Part shown: positions 33,053-44,830 of the stretch, piece after piece
Numbering within the stretch: the stretch's first letter is position 1
Layout of the letters: each line of letters begins with the position of its first letter
NCBI GenBank assembly: GCA_018340805.1
Contig: JACMZG010001914.1
Span: 13,331,110 to 13,395,109, forward strand
Length of the DNA: 64,000 nucleotides
Origin: Microvelia longipes
Lineage: Eukaryota > Arthropoda > Insecta > Hemiptera > Veliidae
Direction: 5' to 3'
The notes under the pieces: generated by a model
What the model was told of the DNA's origin: nothing
The model's input: the letters and a program-made list of their open reading frames with translations, nothing else
The model's database searches: none
Program-made: the position numbers and the translations under genes

Positions 33053-34505
33053 NTTGCAAAATGCAATGCTACAATTATCTATGTTCATTAAATGAAATTG
33101 TAATGTCAAACTTTATGACTCATAACAACTGCGAAGCTATGCCCACCTCAAGAAAGTCAAGTTCATCACGGTGAAGCTTCACGCATCTTTGCACCTTTCG
33201 TGCGACTGTAGTCAAACTATTTTATTCTTAATTAGGATTTAAACTTGTATTAACCTTTCTTTCATTGTTAAAATTTTATATATATATAAAATTTAGTGAA
33301 TTGATTCTTTTATTTTATTCTAATTTCTCTACCACCTACACCAATTTGGGGAGGTTTGTCATATAGGTGCCTGGGCCACCCTAATCTATAAGATCTGATA
33401 TACCTTAGCTTGAGCTTTGTTCAGTCAAACACATACCTGACTGAGGTGTCCATCAGTGTCAAGGCAGACAGCATACAAATTTGTGATAATTATTTGTTGT
33501 TTAAAAATAGTTTTCTTGTTTTTTGAATCGAGAGAGGCATCACATGTGTGGTTCCCAGACTTCTCAGGATATATGAATGAATTTTCTTGTAAACCTCAAT
33601 TACCTCAAATAGCTGATGCCAATTTTAAACTTAACCAGCAAAAAGACTACAGCAATTTGAATATTGTGTAATAGTGTAATAGAATACTGCCTCCGTGCCG
33701 AGGTTGTTAAGGCGATAGTCTTTCCACTGACTTTGACACCATCCCAGGTTACGCTCTCAGTTGATAGAAGATTATTGTTTAATATTTAATCGCCAATTTT
33801 TGAATCAATTTGAGCGTAACGGTTGCTACTACACCCGTAGTGGTTCCCGCAGGGGGGGTATTCACTGATGAGCTACAAGGCTCTAAACGGGCATTATTAT
33901 TATTATTTTTAGGGTAATAGACATACCGTGTTTCTATTTGCGGGTATAGCAAGTTTAATGAAACTTGAGAATATGACTTCTAATGTAATTCACATTTTAT
34001 AGTTCATGGCACCTTCCTCTTCGCCAGGTTTTATTTATAAAGACTTCAATTATTGAGAGGGTTATAATACACAAACTACAAAATGACAATTACTGTATCC
34101 ACAGAAGCTATCTGCATTTGATTTACAGTAGGTATGACTGATCCTTTTTTCAGTCTAAATCTTTTTGTGGTAGAACATTATGAATTCTAGTAGCATCTAA
34201 AATTTCAATTTGATAATTTATATTGTTAGAAATGTGCAATACTATATAATAATACTTACCTGAAGATAAAAAAAGTCTCAGAGGAAAATTGAGACGATTC
34301 CTCCAATTTTTATGTATGCATGATAAGCGAAAAATAGGGTAGATATCAATTCATGAGTCTGTTTAAATTGTAGAAAAAAATTGAGTAGTCATGAGTCTGT
34401 GTTTTTTGAACAATTCCTTTATTTACAAGTATACATACAAAAAGAAAAAGGAATACAAAAAGTTAACACAAATGTGTACAAGTAACCCAAGGCAAAGCCT
34501 GAGGG
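33053..34505. repeat. Third, partial copy of the block
   Basis: Starts right after the N in the TTGCAAAATGCAATGCTAC part, matching 29445 onward. It ends at the G-run that also ends copy one (30890-30900). Confidence 0.9.
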
Positions 34506-34956
34506 GGGGGGGGTGAAATTGTAGATAAACAGATCTTTCAATGAGAAATACAATAGTGATGTGCCAAATTGACTTTTAAACCGATTTTTAATATGAGTCG
34601 ACTCAACAGATAATCGAGTAGATAGTTGATTCAAATCGCTTGATCTGATTAAAGTCGATTCGGTCAATTCAACTTGATTCAACTCAAATAAATAAAGCTG
34701 AAGCAATAAGTAGATTAATTTAACATGAGTGGGTACAAGCTGACATAGGATATTTTAAATCAAAACTAATCAAATGATTAACTTGGGCCAACTAAAATTA
34801 TTTATTCAAGTTAACTTAATTAGTCTTGTACCGACAGGAATATACATTCTAATAAATGTAAAAATAAAAACAAAGCATACTTGAGTTTATTTAAATCAGA
34901 CTTAAGCCCATATGAATCAACTAATGTCTACTTCAATCGAGTCGATAGGTCACCCT
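34506..34956. other. Inner spacer of the 8-kb element
   Basis: Unique relative to the repeated blocks. It is rich in TCGATTCAACT-like motifs (for example near 34590-34690) that recur imperfectly; no gene is visible. Confidence 0.4.
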
Positions 34957-36391
34957 GGCTCCTATATGACAAACCTCCCAAATTGGTGTAGGTGTAGAGA
35001 AATTAGAATAAAATAAAAGAATCAATTTCACTAAATTTATTATAATATAAATTTTAACAATGAAAGAAAGGTTTAATACAAGTTTAAATCCTAATTAAGA
35101 ATAAAATAGTTTGACTACATCGCACGAAGGTTGCAACAGATGCGTGAAGGCTTCACCGGATGAAACTTGACTTTCTGAGGTGGGCATAGCTTCGCAGTTG
35201 TTATGAGTCATAAAGTTTGACATTACAATTCATTTAATGAACATAGATAATTGTGCATTGCATTTTGCAAGTTAAATTTCCTAGGTGTCTCTCGATCAGT
35301 TATATTGTGGGAGTATTCATGTTTCAAAACCGGTAGTATCAAATGATACATGTTTGCTTACCAAGCATGATGGTGGTAAGAGAGCACCGCCTCATCTCTA
35401 GTAAATACTTCACATTATATTCTTTGGAATTTTAATCAAAGGTTACAGTGAGTTCAGGCTCCGTCGGCACCCTGATAAGTTACACGTGACGAAACTTGAG
35501 GCATGACATTATGTAGAGCCACCAATGAAGACAAATGTCGAATGATTGGAACAAATCCAGTGTAGTATTGCATTTTTGCTTGTTATATTCCTAGTGTCTC
35601 TCGCACAGTTATATATTGACAGATTATTTGGTTTTAACATAAATTGAGTAAATGACATTGACATCTTACAACAGTAATTATTATGCATGAAGTGATTCAA
35701 CTTGTGCCAATGTCTCCATGCATCCTTTATTAATTAACAAAAATCTAGCATGCACGTCTTCTAGATTATACAAATGAATAGAAGATGTTGACATTTCACT
35801 TAAATTATGCACGCATCAATGCACAGAAGTGACTTGAGCAACTTATCAACAAAGTTACTAATATTCCATACCACAAATGCTGATATACATACTTCTTTCA
35901 GTATAAACGAATTACCTTTGTCGTTGAAACCAATAATATACGATATTATCTTAATAAGAAGTCAAAATAGTACAAAAACACCAGAAACAACGAGTGCAAA
36001 TGTAAAACAAACATTAGATTTACTACCGTATTTATTTCAGAAAAATCTACTAAACCTCACTCATTTTGTTTCTTTTCGATATATAGATGTCCAACTTTTC
36101 GATTTCAGAACATTCCAAGAGTTAAATAATATGAATTATATTAAAAAAAGTAAAAAAACGGAGAGTCCAAAATGCACAAAAAAGGTCACATTTCACTACC
36201 GTATTTTATTCGGAAAAATCGAACAAACCACACTTGTTTTCTTTCCTAACGTAAATATAGATGTCCAACTTTCGATTTCATAACATTTCAAGAGTTAAAT
36301 ACAATAAATTATATTAAAAAACACCTCCTAAAAATTTTGTCCTATGCTTTTACATGGGGAAAATCTTTTGTTTAGAAAATGGTTCTTATCA

Positions 36392-37085
36392 CAACTGTTC
36401 TTCTCGTTCTTCTTTAGGTTTCTTCGTGTTTTTTATGATCTTCTTAGACAGAATTGCCAACTATGAAGCTGAAGTCCAGCTGTCTATTTATTGTTAGATT
36501 CCGATCCGAGGAGAAGATAGAGGAACTTTCTAGTGAAACACTGTGTAAATAACAAATTTTAAACTTTTTATTTTTATACCATATCGACTGTCAAGGAGTC
36601 GAAGGGCTCTATTTATTAGAAATCATTATGTCTTCTTTCTTTGTTGTGTGATTAAGACTAACTGTATCTTTCAGTGGCCTAACTTCTATTGAAATATTAG
36701 TGTACTGTTGATATTATTGGTTAAACTGTTATATCTTTTATACCAAAACGTTCTTTAAAAATGGATACAGCTTTTATCTGTATGAATACATATACAGCTT
36801 ATTAGGATAGGTCAGTGTATTTATAATACGGATTTTTTTTCTCGAACGGTTGATATAAGGAAATCAATGTCAAGCCAATGAAACCTGATGTATGCAGTAG
36901 ATTTTATACCATTAGCAGTGTAAATGGTGTGACCGGTTTTGTACCGGTTCCTTATAGAGGTCGTCCAACTCACCGTTAAATTAGATATAGAGTAAGAGTA
37001 GTACATAGAGATATAGCGGACTAGTTTAATATGTGCCATACTTGGCTGTAATTTGACGTAACTTGCTTAATAACAATCTTATCAA
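36392..37085. other. Unassigned DNA
   Basis: No exon or repeat could be supported between the 8-kb element and the TIR element at 37086. Confidence 0.4.
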
Positions 37086-37456
37086 CATAGAGATATATTA
37101 TTACTAGAGGGACCATATAATGGTTGAACTTTCAGACATCGAAGAAGTAACTTCACCAACATCGAATATAAATAAAATCAAATAAACAGTAATTACAGTG
37201 TAATTATATTATAACACACGGTTAAAAAAGAAACTTGGTAAGAAACAGCGGTCTAATAGTAGAACGTTTAAAAAACAAATCATATCAAAATACCTGGAAA
37301 GCCGAAAACTATTGATAAAATAATCATAATTCACTCTTAGATGAGGTTTCAATGAGGTTTTAATGAGGTTACACAGAGCCCCTGAGAGCCCCAAAATGAT
37401 GTTTTAGGCCTTTCGATGTATTGAGGTAGGTTATGTCCCCTCTAGTAATATAATAT
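37086..37456. mobile_element. CATAGAGATATA TIR element, decayed copy
   Basis: Starts CATAGAGATATATTATTACT and ends CCTCTAGTAATATAATAT. It contains AATGAGGTTACACAGAGCCC and a GGCCTTTCGATGTATTGAG block shared with 50462-50600 and 55257-55570. Confidence 0.8.
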
Positions 37457-37463
37457 CAGGCAG

Positions 37464-37968
37464 CGCATACCGTAAATTTTTTTTTTTTTTTGAGGTAGTA
37501 CGTAATTGAGCACTTTATTGGACCGTTTTTAGGATATCATATCGTCATATAGCCAATCATTATTGTTATAGGAGTTTATTTAGTACTTTTCACTTCCGAG
37601 GACAATAATGAATGTAAACAAAACTCCTAGGACGTAAAAGTAATTAATATATTGCCGTCATTACTGTAATGTAGCGTGTTCAAAAAAACAATCTGTGTAA
37701 AACCTTCATGAGGTTTCTTTAAAAACGTTCATTTTGTTTCTGCTTTTGTTCGTAGACTAATTCTTTTTTTTTCGTTTTTAAAAGGTGTTCTAATTGACAA
37801 TTTTGTGTGTGTTTATTTGTAAAGCTTTTACATTTTTGAGTAAAAGTGTGAAGCTATGGATGAATTCAATGACGACGATAATATGGAGTTAATTGGACGT
37901 TTGTTTGTTTTTTTCAATTAAGTATATAGCGCAGTTTATTTAATGAGTGCTACCTCAAAAAAATAGTG
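37464..37968. mobile_element. TIR element, about 505 bp
   Basis: GCATACCGT plus a T-run and TTGAGGTAGTAC at the left face GTGCTACCTCAAAAAAATAG plus TGTATGC at the right. The interior has the short frame MDEFNDDDNMELIG but no splice site. Confidence 0.55.
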
Positions 37969-38083
37969 TATGCCATCCGGCTGAGAATGTCTTTATGTCT
38001 TGGCAATTTTTCCCGACTCGCTTCGATCGTCGGTAAATCTAATTGCCGTGACATAAAGACACACTTCTCAACCTTATGGCATA
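37969..38083. repeat. 115-nt long hairpin
   Basis: TATGCCA, TGAGAA and TCTTTATGTC pair in order with GACATAAAGA, TTCTCA and TGGCATA. The inner part CCCGAC...GTCGG surrounds TCGCTTCGATC. It could be a MITE or a structured RNA. Confidence 0.75.
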
Positions 38084-38240
38084 AATAACTATTATGTACG
38101 TTATTAGCATATTTCTATGGGTCTTATAAATGTATTATTTAATGGAAGATAGTGTAATTTCCGATTGGTTTCTTTTATCTCGCAGTTTGTTCACTTTTTT
38201 ATAAGTCATTCTCTACTTATTTTTTCGTTACTGTTTTTAG

Positions 38241-38328
38241 CCAGGTGGCACCTGGTTCAGAGCGAACAGCTGGCATCTATCTAAAGTATCGAACCATGCA
38301 ATTAAGGGTCTTATTATCCTTTGAATGA
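38241..38328 (+). CDS. Weak candidate third or terminal exon of gene 2
   Basis: The acceptor TTACTGTTTTTAG precedes a frame compatible with exon 2 (GA+C, Asp), reading QVAPGSERTAGIYLKYRTMQ and ending at TGA 38326-38328. The same frame beyond the stop looks coding-like (VARSNMRFVEPTWIL, DERKRKRRERFKQEEP) but has a second stop. It may be a decayed exon, an indel-damaged exon or chance. The implied intron is 11.4 kb. Confidence 0.25.
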
Positions 38329-38948
38329 ATTTTCGTGGCAAGGAGTAACATGCGATTTGTGGAACCAACGTGGATTTTGTAAGATGAAAGAAAGAGGAAA
38401 CGTCGTGAAAGGTTTAAGCAGGAGGAACCAAATAATTCAAATCTTGTTACCACTGCCACCGCTATTTAGAAAAATAGGATACTTGAACAATATGAAAGTT
38501 TAAAATTGTTAGAGAACCTCATTTTGTATTTTTTACTCATCATTACAGTTTGTTAAATCTTAGTTAATTTTTATTTTCTGTAACTGTAAAATTAAAAAAA
38601 AAAATATTAAGAATTACATTAATCGCGTGAAATAAACCACAACATAATAATAAAGAACTAAATCTAAATCTGGCGTGACATGTTCGTAACCAGACGATAA
38701 GGAGAGGTCCCTATCGAACCATTACTTTTTTAATAACGTTAATAAAAAATGTTCGAAAAAGTTTAAATAGATATTAACTAGGAATAATGTTAAATTAATT
38801 ACGTTCTAATGGATTAATTGCGTAGATGATAAATATTAAGGGAGATTTAAGGGCCAGTTTGTGAGCACGGTATGTGGAGTTTCGCATTAATTAAGAGCTT
38901 ATTGATTAGTATGATCAGCCAGATATTATTAGTCCCATTAAAACAGAA

Positions 38949-39170
38949 CAAGTTCGATGGCTTGGGCTGGTAGTACTCATGGAAGAGAGTAGAATACCTC
39001 GATGAATGATGGCAGACTAGGAGGAGGTAGAAGGACAGGGAGACTTCAACTGAAGGCTGAAAGATTTCGAAGATGATCTGAGAAGTTTTGGCGTGCGATC
39101 TTAGAGATGTGTGCAGGATAGAGAAGAATGGAGTGGTTTAGGCGGCCTTGGTCCTTCATGGACCGTAGAG
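38949..39170 (+). pseudogene. Non-LTR retrotransposon 3' end, decayed
   Basis: The translated frame reads QVRWLGLVVLMEESRIPR, stop, then RLKDFEDDLRSFGVRS and DREEWSGLGGLGPSW, with several stops. The RW-G-V--M-ESRIPR ... DL--FGV ... DR-EW pattern is the well-known C-terminal end of many insect LINE reverse-transcriptase proteins. It is long dead. Confidence 0.75.
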
Positions 39171-39298
39171 CTGAGGATGTGTGTATATATTCTTACCATA
39201 AATGGTTAGTTTAATTTTCCGTAAGTTGGTGTCATAAAGGAGAATTATAAGCTTATTTTGCTCCACTCCTCCTAATACGGAAAACGGAACTTAATGGA

Positions 39299-39348
39299 TA
39301 AAACCAACACATGTGGTTGGTTTTACACCTTAGTGGTCGCACTAAGGT
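39299..39348. repeat. Two adjacent perfect hairpins
   Basis: 39299-39325: TAAAACCAAC/GTTGGTTTTA with loop ACATGTG. 39327-39348: ACCTTAGTG/CACTAAGGT with loop GTCG. Only one base separates them. Confidence 0.85.
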
Positions 39349-40929
39349 TTGACATCATCATTAGCACATCACTTTGCTAGATGTCTAGATTCTGTATTGT
39401 TGTTTATTTGTTTTAAATTGGCTTCAACACTCTTGAAGTTGTTACAGTGGCTTAATTTTAAGATTGGATGGAAAAACTGATATTATGTTATTTCAAAGAC
39501 AAATATATCTATACATGTTTTTGATTAAGTTCGAACGGAAAGAATATTTTTCGGCCTGGCTGAATCTATTATTCTCATTGTCTGTTTTTATGTTCAAGTA
39601 CATTCGAAATTCGATGTTTCGAATTTCGCTAAAGGCTGGACAATCGTGAGAGGTGGAAAACCAGTGGTATTTCAACCCTTTTAATTATTGTCGGTGATTT
39701 TCCGCTCTAACTATCTAGTTTGGAGAACTGTGATTTTCGGGAACAAGGAATGTTTCTTCCGACCCACAATAGGCCGGTCATCAAAAAGAAATCAACCCAT
39801 CGCCTTCGGCGGAATATTTTATTAAGGAGAAGATTACACAATACAAGCATTCTCTGGTGTTGTCTGACGTCTATTGCTAATTATATTTTTTTGCTTGTCT
39901 TTCTCTCTACTTTATTGTAACCGTCTTCTTTATATTTAAGATAATATAGATTGATTCTTTGTTGTTATTACATAGCCATATAGGTGATTGCGACGTAAAA
40001 CGATAGATGGGTTTTATATTAACACTTAATATACCACATCCAAGATGTACCGACCTTAATAAATGTCTGGACGTCTAAACCCTCATCAAAGTTTTCATGG
40101 ACGAGATCGCTAAAGTGTTAGTGTTCATAGTGGACATCAATGGAGCAAGAATAGAAGGCAAACTGCACTAGTCATATTATAAATACCTAATGAACTAAAA
40201 CTCAAGGATGCAAGTGTTTTTCAGCGAACAGATCTGTTCCCTGATCAAACTGTTTTATTCCTCTTGGCCTTGTAAAAATGTAGCTAAAATATTAGCTAGC
40301 TATATATATTAGCTAAATATTAGCAATCGCTCTCGGTAAACGCATGGATGGTTTGACCGTACATGCTGCTATTAATATGTTTGAGTTTAGGATTTATTTC
40401 TGTCCTGTTATCTTTTTGTTCTGGATCTGTGATCAGTTTTAGTCTAGGTATAACTAAGGTTGTGTTTCGCCAATAAATTATAAATAGGATTATCAAAGCT
40501 TTTGTATCGCTTTAGTTTCATCTGAAGCAAGCGAGGGCCTTAGGACCGCTCAGAAAAAGCCCTTTGTGTTTTGGTTGCTGTTTTTTATTATTATTACTAT
40601 TATTTTTTTATTTATTAATATGTGTGTCAAATAAAATCATTAGTTTGTGAGACAGCGGATCAAATAGGAGTTTTAATATAGCTATAGTTAACTTAGAATT
40701 ACACTCAGGCGGACGACCGGGCGAGTCGTACTCCACAATTATTTTTCATTACATAGAATTAAGCTATGTATTTAGACTATTTTTATAGGTGGCCTTCGCC
40801 GTGGATATGATGGACACTAAGAAGATGTTTCGGGTCAATTTATTGTATATATCTTATTATAGGTGATTCATCAATATATTCCCTAATATGGTATAATTCG
40901 GTACTTGAACGAGTCCATCCGTTTAGTAT
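39349..40929. other. AT-rich DNA without assigned genes
   Basis: Several 60-residue frames exist on both strands but overlap each other and lack motifs. GTTTCGAATTTCGCTAAAGG near 39620 includes a short palindrome. Nothing is supported as a gene. Confidence 0.4.
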
Positions 40930-40930
40930 G

Positions 40931-41024
<94 letters not shown>

Positions 41025-41064
41025 TATATATATGTGTGGTGTGTGTGTGTGTGTGTGTGTGTAT
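40930..41064. repeat. (TA)n/(TG)n compound microsatellite
   Basis: A long TA run is followed by TG repeats. Confidence 0.95.
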
Positions 41065-41735
41065 ATGTATAAGCAAATTGTCATTAGCAAATGAAGCTTA
41101 TGTTTAGAATCAGGGGGCCCAACGAAATAGCGAAATGGTATTCCCCACTTTCATTATGTATTATTCCAGCATCCTCATAGGCGTCATTTTCTGAATGATT
41201 ACGTCTGGTAGGAGAAAACTATGACTGTAATGGGTTATTGTATAAAGTCTAAATACCTGACAGGTAATTACATGAAATTATCCATTAGACCGCAGTATTA
41301 GCCTTGACCATGTAACTTGATATATTTTGGTCTCTGATTAGACATAATTATGTTATCGATTTGTTCTTAAGTACTTAATTAATTAATTATCATCTTCCTT
41401 ATATTATAGCTAGAGGTAACAATAATAATAGCTTGATTGATCATAGCATTGGTGAGGTCAAATGAACGCGAAGCGGCCCATTTGATGTTACCGTGAATGT
41501 ATCTATTGCGCAAATGCCATTTAGACACGAATAATACAAAAGAAACTGCCTATTAGGAATAATAAAGCTAAACTCTTTGGTGATTAATATTACCAGGCTA
41601 ATTATTATCCAGATCTAAATTGTAAATTGTATATCCTTTAAAACATTCTCTATTTTAAAACCACTTTTAGTGTACATACTTAAGTCATAGAGGTCGATAT
41701 TGCTGTGTTTCAATATGGTAATTTTAAAGCTTAAC
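41065..41735. other. Flank of the copia insertion
   Basis: AT-rich, no gene seen. An isolated GCGAAGC occurs at 41468-41474 next to GGTGAGGTCAAATGAACGC and GGCCCATTTGATGTTACC, an inverted pair around the hairpin (GGTxxxATCAAATG type). Confidence 0.4.
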
Positions 41736-41893
41736 AATTAAAGTACCCCCTAGAATTAGAACAAATATTTAACTAAACGAACACTATGTATTGGGATAAA
41801 GTTAACACACAACTAATAATCTATCACTCCTAAAATCAGACTGACTTAATATGTCATATACATGACATATTTATCATTAAATGTACCTCAACA
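41736..41893 (-). repeat. Copia 3' LTR
   Basis: Minus strand begins TGTTGAGGTACATTTAATGA and ends CTTTAATT. Boundaries are set by the target duplication on one side and the purine tract on the other. Confidence 0.93.
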
Positions 41894-41903
41894 CCTTCCC
41901 TCA
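41894..41903 (-). promoter_or_regulatory. Copia polypurine tract
   Basis: Minus strand GAGGGAAGG lies directly before the 3' LTR start TGTTGAGG. It also adjoins the end of the RNase H frame. Confidence 0.8.
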
Positions 41904-43661
41904 TTTAATGATTTGAGATAGGCCAATACCCTGACAGAGGAGAAGGTGCCTTGGCTTAAAGTGTGGCTTGGTAAGTACATCAGCAAGTTGGTACTGAGTA
42001 TCAACTTTCCTGATATACAGTTCTCCTTCTGTTACCATCTCTCTAACAAAGAAGTGGCGTATCCTAATATGTTTAGTTCTGCGGTGATACTCAGGATTCT
42101 GTGACAGTCGTATGGCTGTTTCGTTATCTACTTGTAAAGTAGGGATTTGTAGATCAACTACTTCACTCATTAAACGTTTTAGCCATACTACTTCACGAGA
42201 AGCCTCACTCGCAGCTACGACCTCCGCTTCAGTGGTAGAGATGGCAACTGAGGTTTGCCGTTGGCTGAGCCAAGATATCGCCCCTCCCGCGTACATACAA
42301 ACTACACCTGTAGTTGAGCGACCTATGGACTCATCCCCCCCGTGATCAGCATCACTATAGCACTCAAGAATTCCCCTTTTAAAAGTATGCTTATAAGTGA
42401 TACCAAAATTTTCAGTTCCTTTCAGATATCAGAAATCATATCTTCATCAGATATCATATTTCATATCCTTTCAGATATAAATTCTTTTAACACGGGTCCA
42501 GTCGCTTTTTCTTGGGTGCTCTAGTGTTCGTGACACAACTCCCACAGCGTAGGCGATATCCGGACGGGTAGCCACCATTAAGTACATAAGTGCTCCAACA
42601 GCTTGACGATATCTATGGCTATCTTCTGCATCTACTTCATTATGTTCATTACTATCGACCTTCCCTGCTTCGAAATTTTCTTTTACGATAGGTGTAGATA
42701 ACGCATTACAGTTATCCATTCCAAACCTCGCTAGAATTTTCTTTGTGTAAGCAGTTTGTCTAACTGAGATAGCTCCTTCAACATTGCAGTCTAGTTCAAT
42801 GCCCAGATAGTATGATGCAGATTTTACTGTAATTTTGAATTCCTTTTTCAGATCTTCCATTAATATTTCCTTTTCTTCAGGATTTGTCGTTGCAACAAGA
42901 CCATCGTCGACATACAACACGACTATTGTCGTATTTTTTTCATCTCTACGAATGAACATGCACGGATCTGCTCCGCTACGTACAAAATTAATTTTTAATA
43001 AATAGTCGCAAAAACGCTTGTTCCAGCACCTTGGTGCCTGTTTCAAGCCGTATAAACTTCTTTGAAGTCTACAAACTTTATCCGACCCATCAGTAAAACC
43101 TTCAGGCTGTTTCATAAAAATTTCTTCATCCAGTTCTCCGTATAGAAAAGCACTAGTGACGTCAAACTGTGACAAAGTCATTTTTACACTCGCAGCCATA
43201 CTTATTACCGCTCTTACAGTACCTGCTTTAGCTACTGGGCTAAAAGTTTGATCATAGTCAACTCCTTTCCTCTGGGTAAACCCTTTCGCCACCAAACGAG
43301 CTTTGAATCTTTCGATTGAGCCATCTGGGTTTATTTTAACTTTATAGACCCACTTACATGATATAGCTTTCTTTCCTTTCGGCAATGGTTCAAGCTTCCA
43401 TGTTTTGTTGTCATCAAGAGCTTTGATTTCAACTTCCATAGCTTTTCGCCATTCAGCTTCATGTTCACTAGCTACAGCTTCTTTATAGGTACCAGGCTCA
43501 TCAAAATCTGACCTGCTAGCCATCATGATGTAATCCTCAAACTTCTTAGGTAATTTAAGAGTAGAGCGATCTCGTAAGGTCATACGATCAGATGTGTGGT
43601 TTGATTGACTACTTTCTTCAAGAATGTTATCATCTTCTTGTTGAGAGCTGTGAGATTTCAT
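41901..43661 (-). pseudogene. Copia reverse transcriptase and RNase H
   Basis: The RT frame 43661-42471 carries FDVTSAFLYGELDEEIF, SLYGLKQAPRCWN and the YVDD active site. It is cut near 42480 by an inserted local repeat of TTTCAGATAT-type sequence (about 42424-42480). RNase H resumes downstream with YSDADHGGDESIGRST, STTEAEVVAASEA and the HIRIRHFFVRE end, stopping at 41901. Confidence 0.92.
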
Positions 43662-44830
43662 TTACTTCTGGATTCACATCATCTTGATCTTGGTCATCAC
43701 TTCTACCTTGCTTTGAATCTGGCTCTGCTTCAGAGGGTGTTTCTTCTCTAACTTCTTCAGTTGGATTACTCCTCTCTTCAGTTTGAGTACCCATCTCTAA
43801 TTTGATAGTAGTTGTCCTTAAGAGTGGCTCTTCGCAAAAAGTAACATCTCTAGACCTGACCAGTCTGTGTTGATCTTTTACCCAGATTCGATAACCGAAA
43901 TCATCGTAACCGACAAGCACACCTTGAACAGCTTTCTTATCCATCTTCTTGCGTCTTTGTTTGGTATGTGTGCATAGCACTGACATCCTATAACACGAAG
44001 ATGTTTTAGTGATGGTTTCTTACCAGTCCAAACTTCGTATGGTGACTTATGTTTTTCCGATGATGAACCCGATCTGTTTAAAATATAAGTAGCAGCGTTT
44101 ACTAACTCCGCCCACAGACCCTGAGTTAAACCTCCATGTGCATGGAACATTGCACGCGCAGCCTCAACAATAGTTCTGTTTTCTCGTTCACACAACCCAT
44201 TTTGTTCCGGGGTGTACGGCATTGTTAACCGTTGAGAAATGCCTTCTGACTTCAGAATTTTCCGAACTGCATGGTTATCAAATTCTCCACCATTGTCAGA
44301 AAGGAGCTCTTTGACTTTATGACCAGCAGTCTTAGCTAAGGCTAACATTTCTTTCAACTTATCCACTACTTCAGACTTATATTTGAGGAAAAACACGAAC
44401 CGAAACCGACTATAATCATCTTTGAATAGCACGAAATACCGATAACCCGAAATGGACTTTGTTTCGAACGGACCGCATACATCCGCCGCGATAGTTTCTC
44501 CCGGTTTCTCAGCTCTACTCCTTGTACCGAATGATTGTCGATGTGCTTTTCCGTAAACACAACCTTCACATACATCACTATCAGTTTCTACTTTTACTCC
44601 AAGCTCTCTCGATATCCACTCTTTCACATGACGTTTGTTTTGATGCCCAATCTTTCATGATAAAGTTGCAGTAAATCGGAATTAGATAATGAATTTAGTT
44701 GCCCAGTAAATGTGTTCAAAAATTCAAATTTTACTTTATAAAGACCTCCTAAACGATTTCTAAACCCTTCTAGTACAATATCGTTATTAATTTTTAAATA
44801 ACATCTTGTGACATTTGCTATAAACAAACT
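43640..44830 (-). pseudogene. Copia integrase region, frameshifted
   Basis: Pieces lie in successive frames: 44827-44624 (pre-integrase, with the histidines of the zinc-binding part split by a shift near 44648), 44627-43945 (integrase core), then 43986-43630. The catalytic D-D-E residues are visible at ADVCGPFE, LSDNGGEFD and PEQNGLCERENR. One shift lies near 43945 and another near 43650. Confidence 0.88.

Larger units (their letters stand above)
28318..36391. mobile_element. 8-kb inverted-repeat element, interior tandemly repeated
   Basis: The left arm 28318 to about 29775 is the complement of about 34957 to 36391 (roughly 1.4 kb each), starting TGATAAGAACCATTTTCTAA. Within the arm a sub-block with TTTAACTCTTG(A/G)AATGTT occurs twice, about 172 bp apart. 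The interior repeats: 28552-30903, 30909-33052 and 33053-34505 are copies of one sequence. No transposase is visible; frames inside are short and without motifs. It is a giant fold-back or long-TIR element, partly misassembled (see finding). Confidence 0.8.

Noticed and set aside
35807..36283. 158-residue plus-strand open frame in the right arm of the 8-kb element
   Set aside because: It lies inside the inverted arm. The left arm and the repeated block carry the same DNA without an equivalent frame, and no motif is visible.
37857..37922. Short start MDEFNDDDNMELIG as a first exon
   Set aside because: It has a good initiation context but no donor before its stop, and it lies inside a TIR element.
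42112..42345. Plus-strand frames within the copia element (also 45063-45352 and 45659-45922)
   Set aside because: Shadows of the gag-pol region on the opposite strand.
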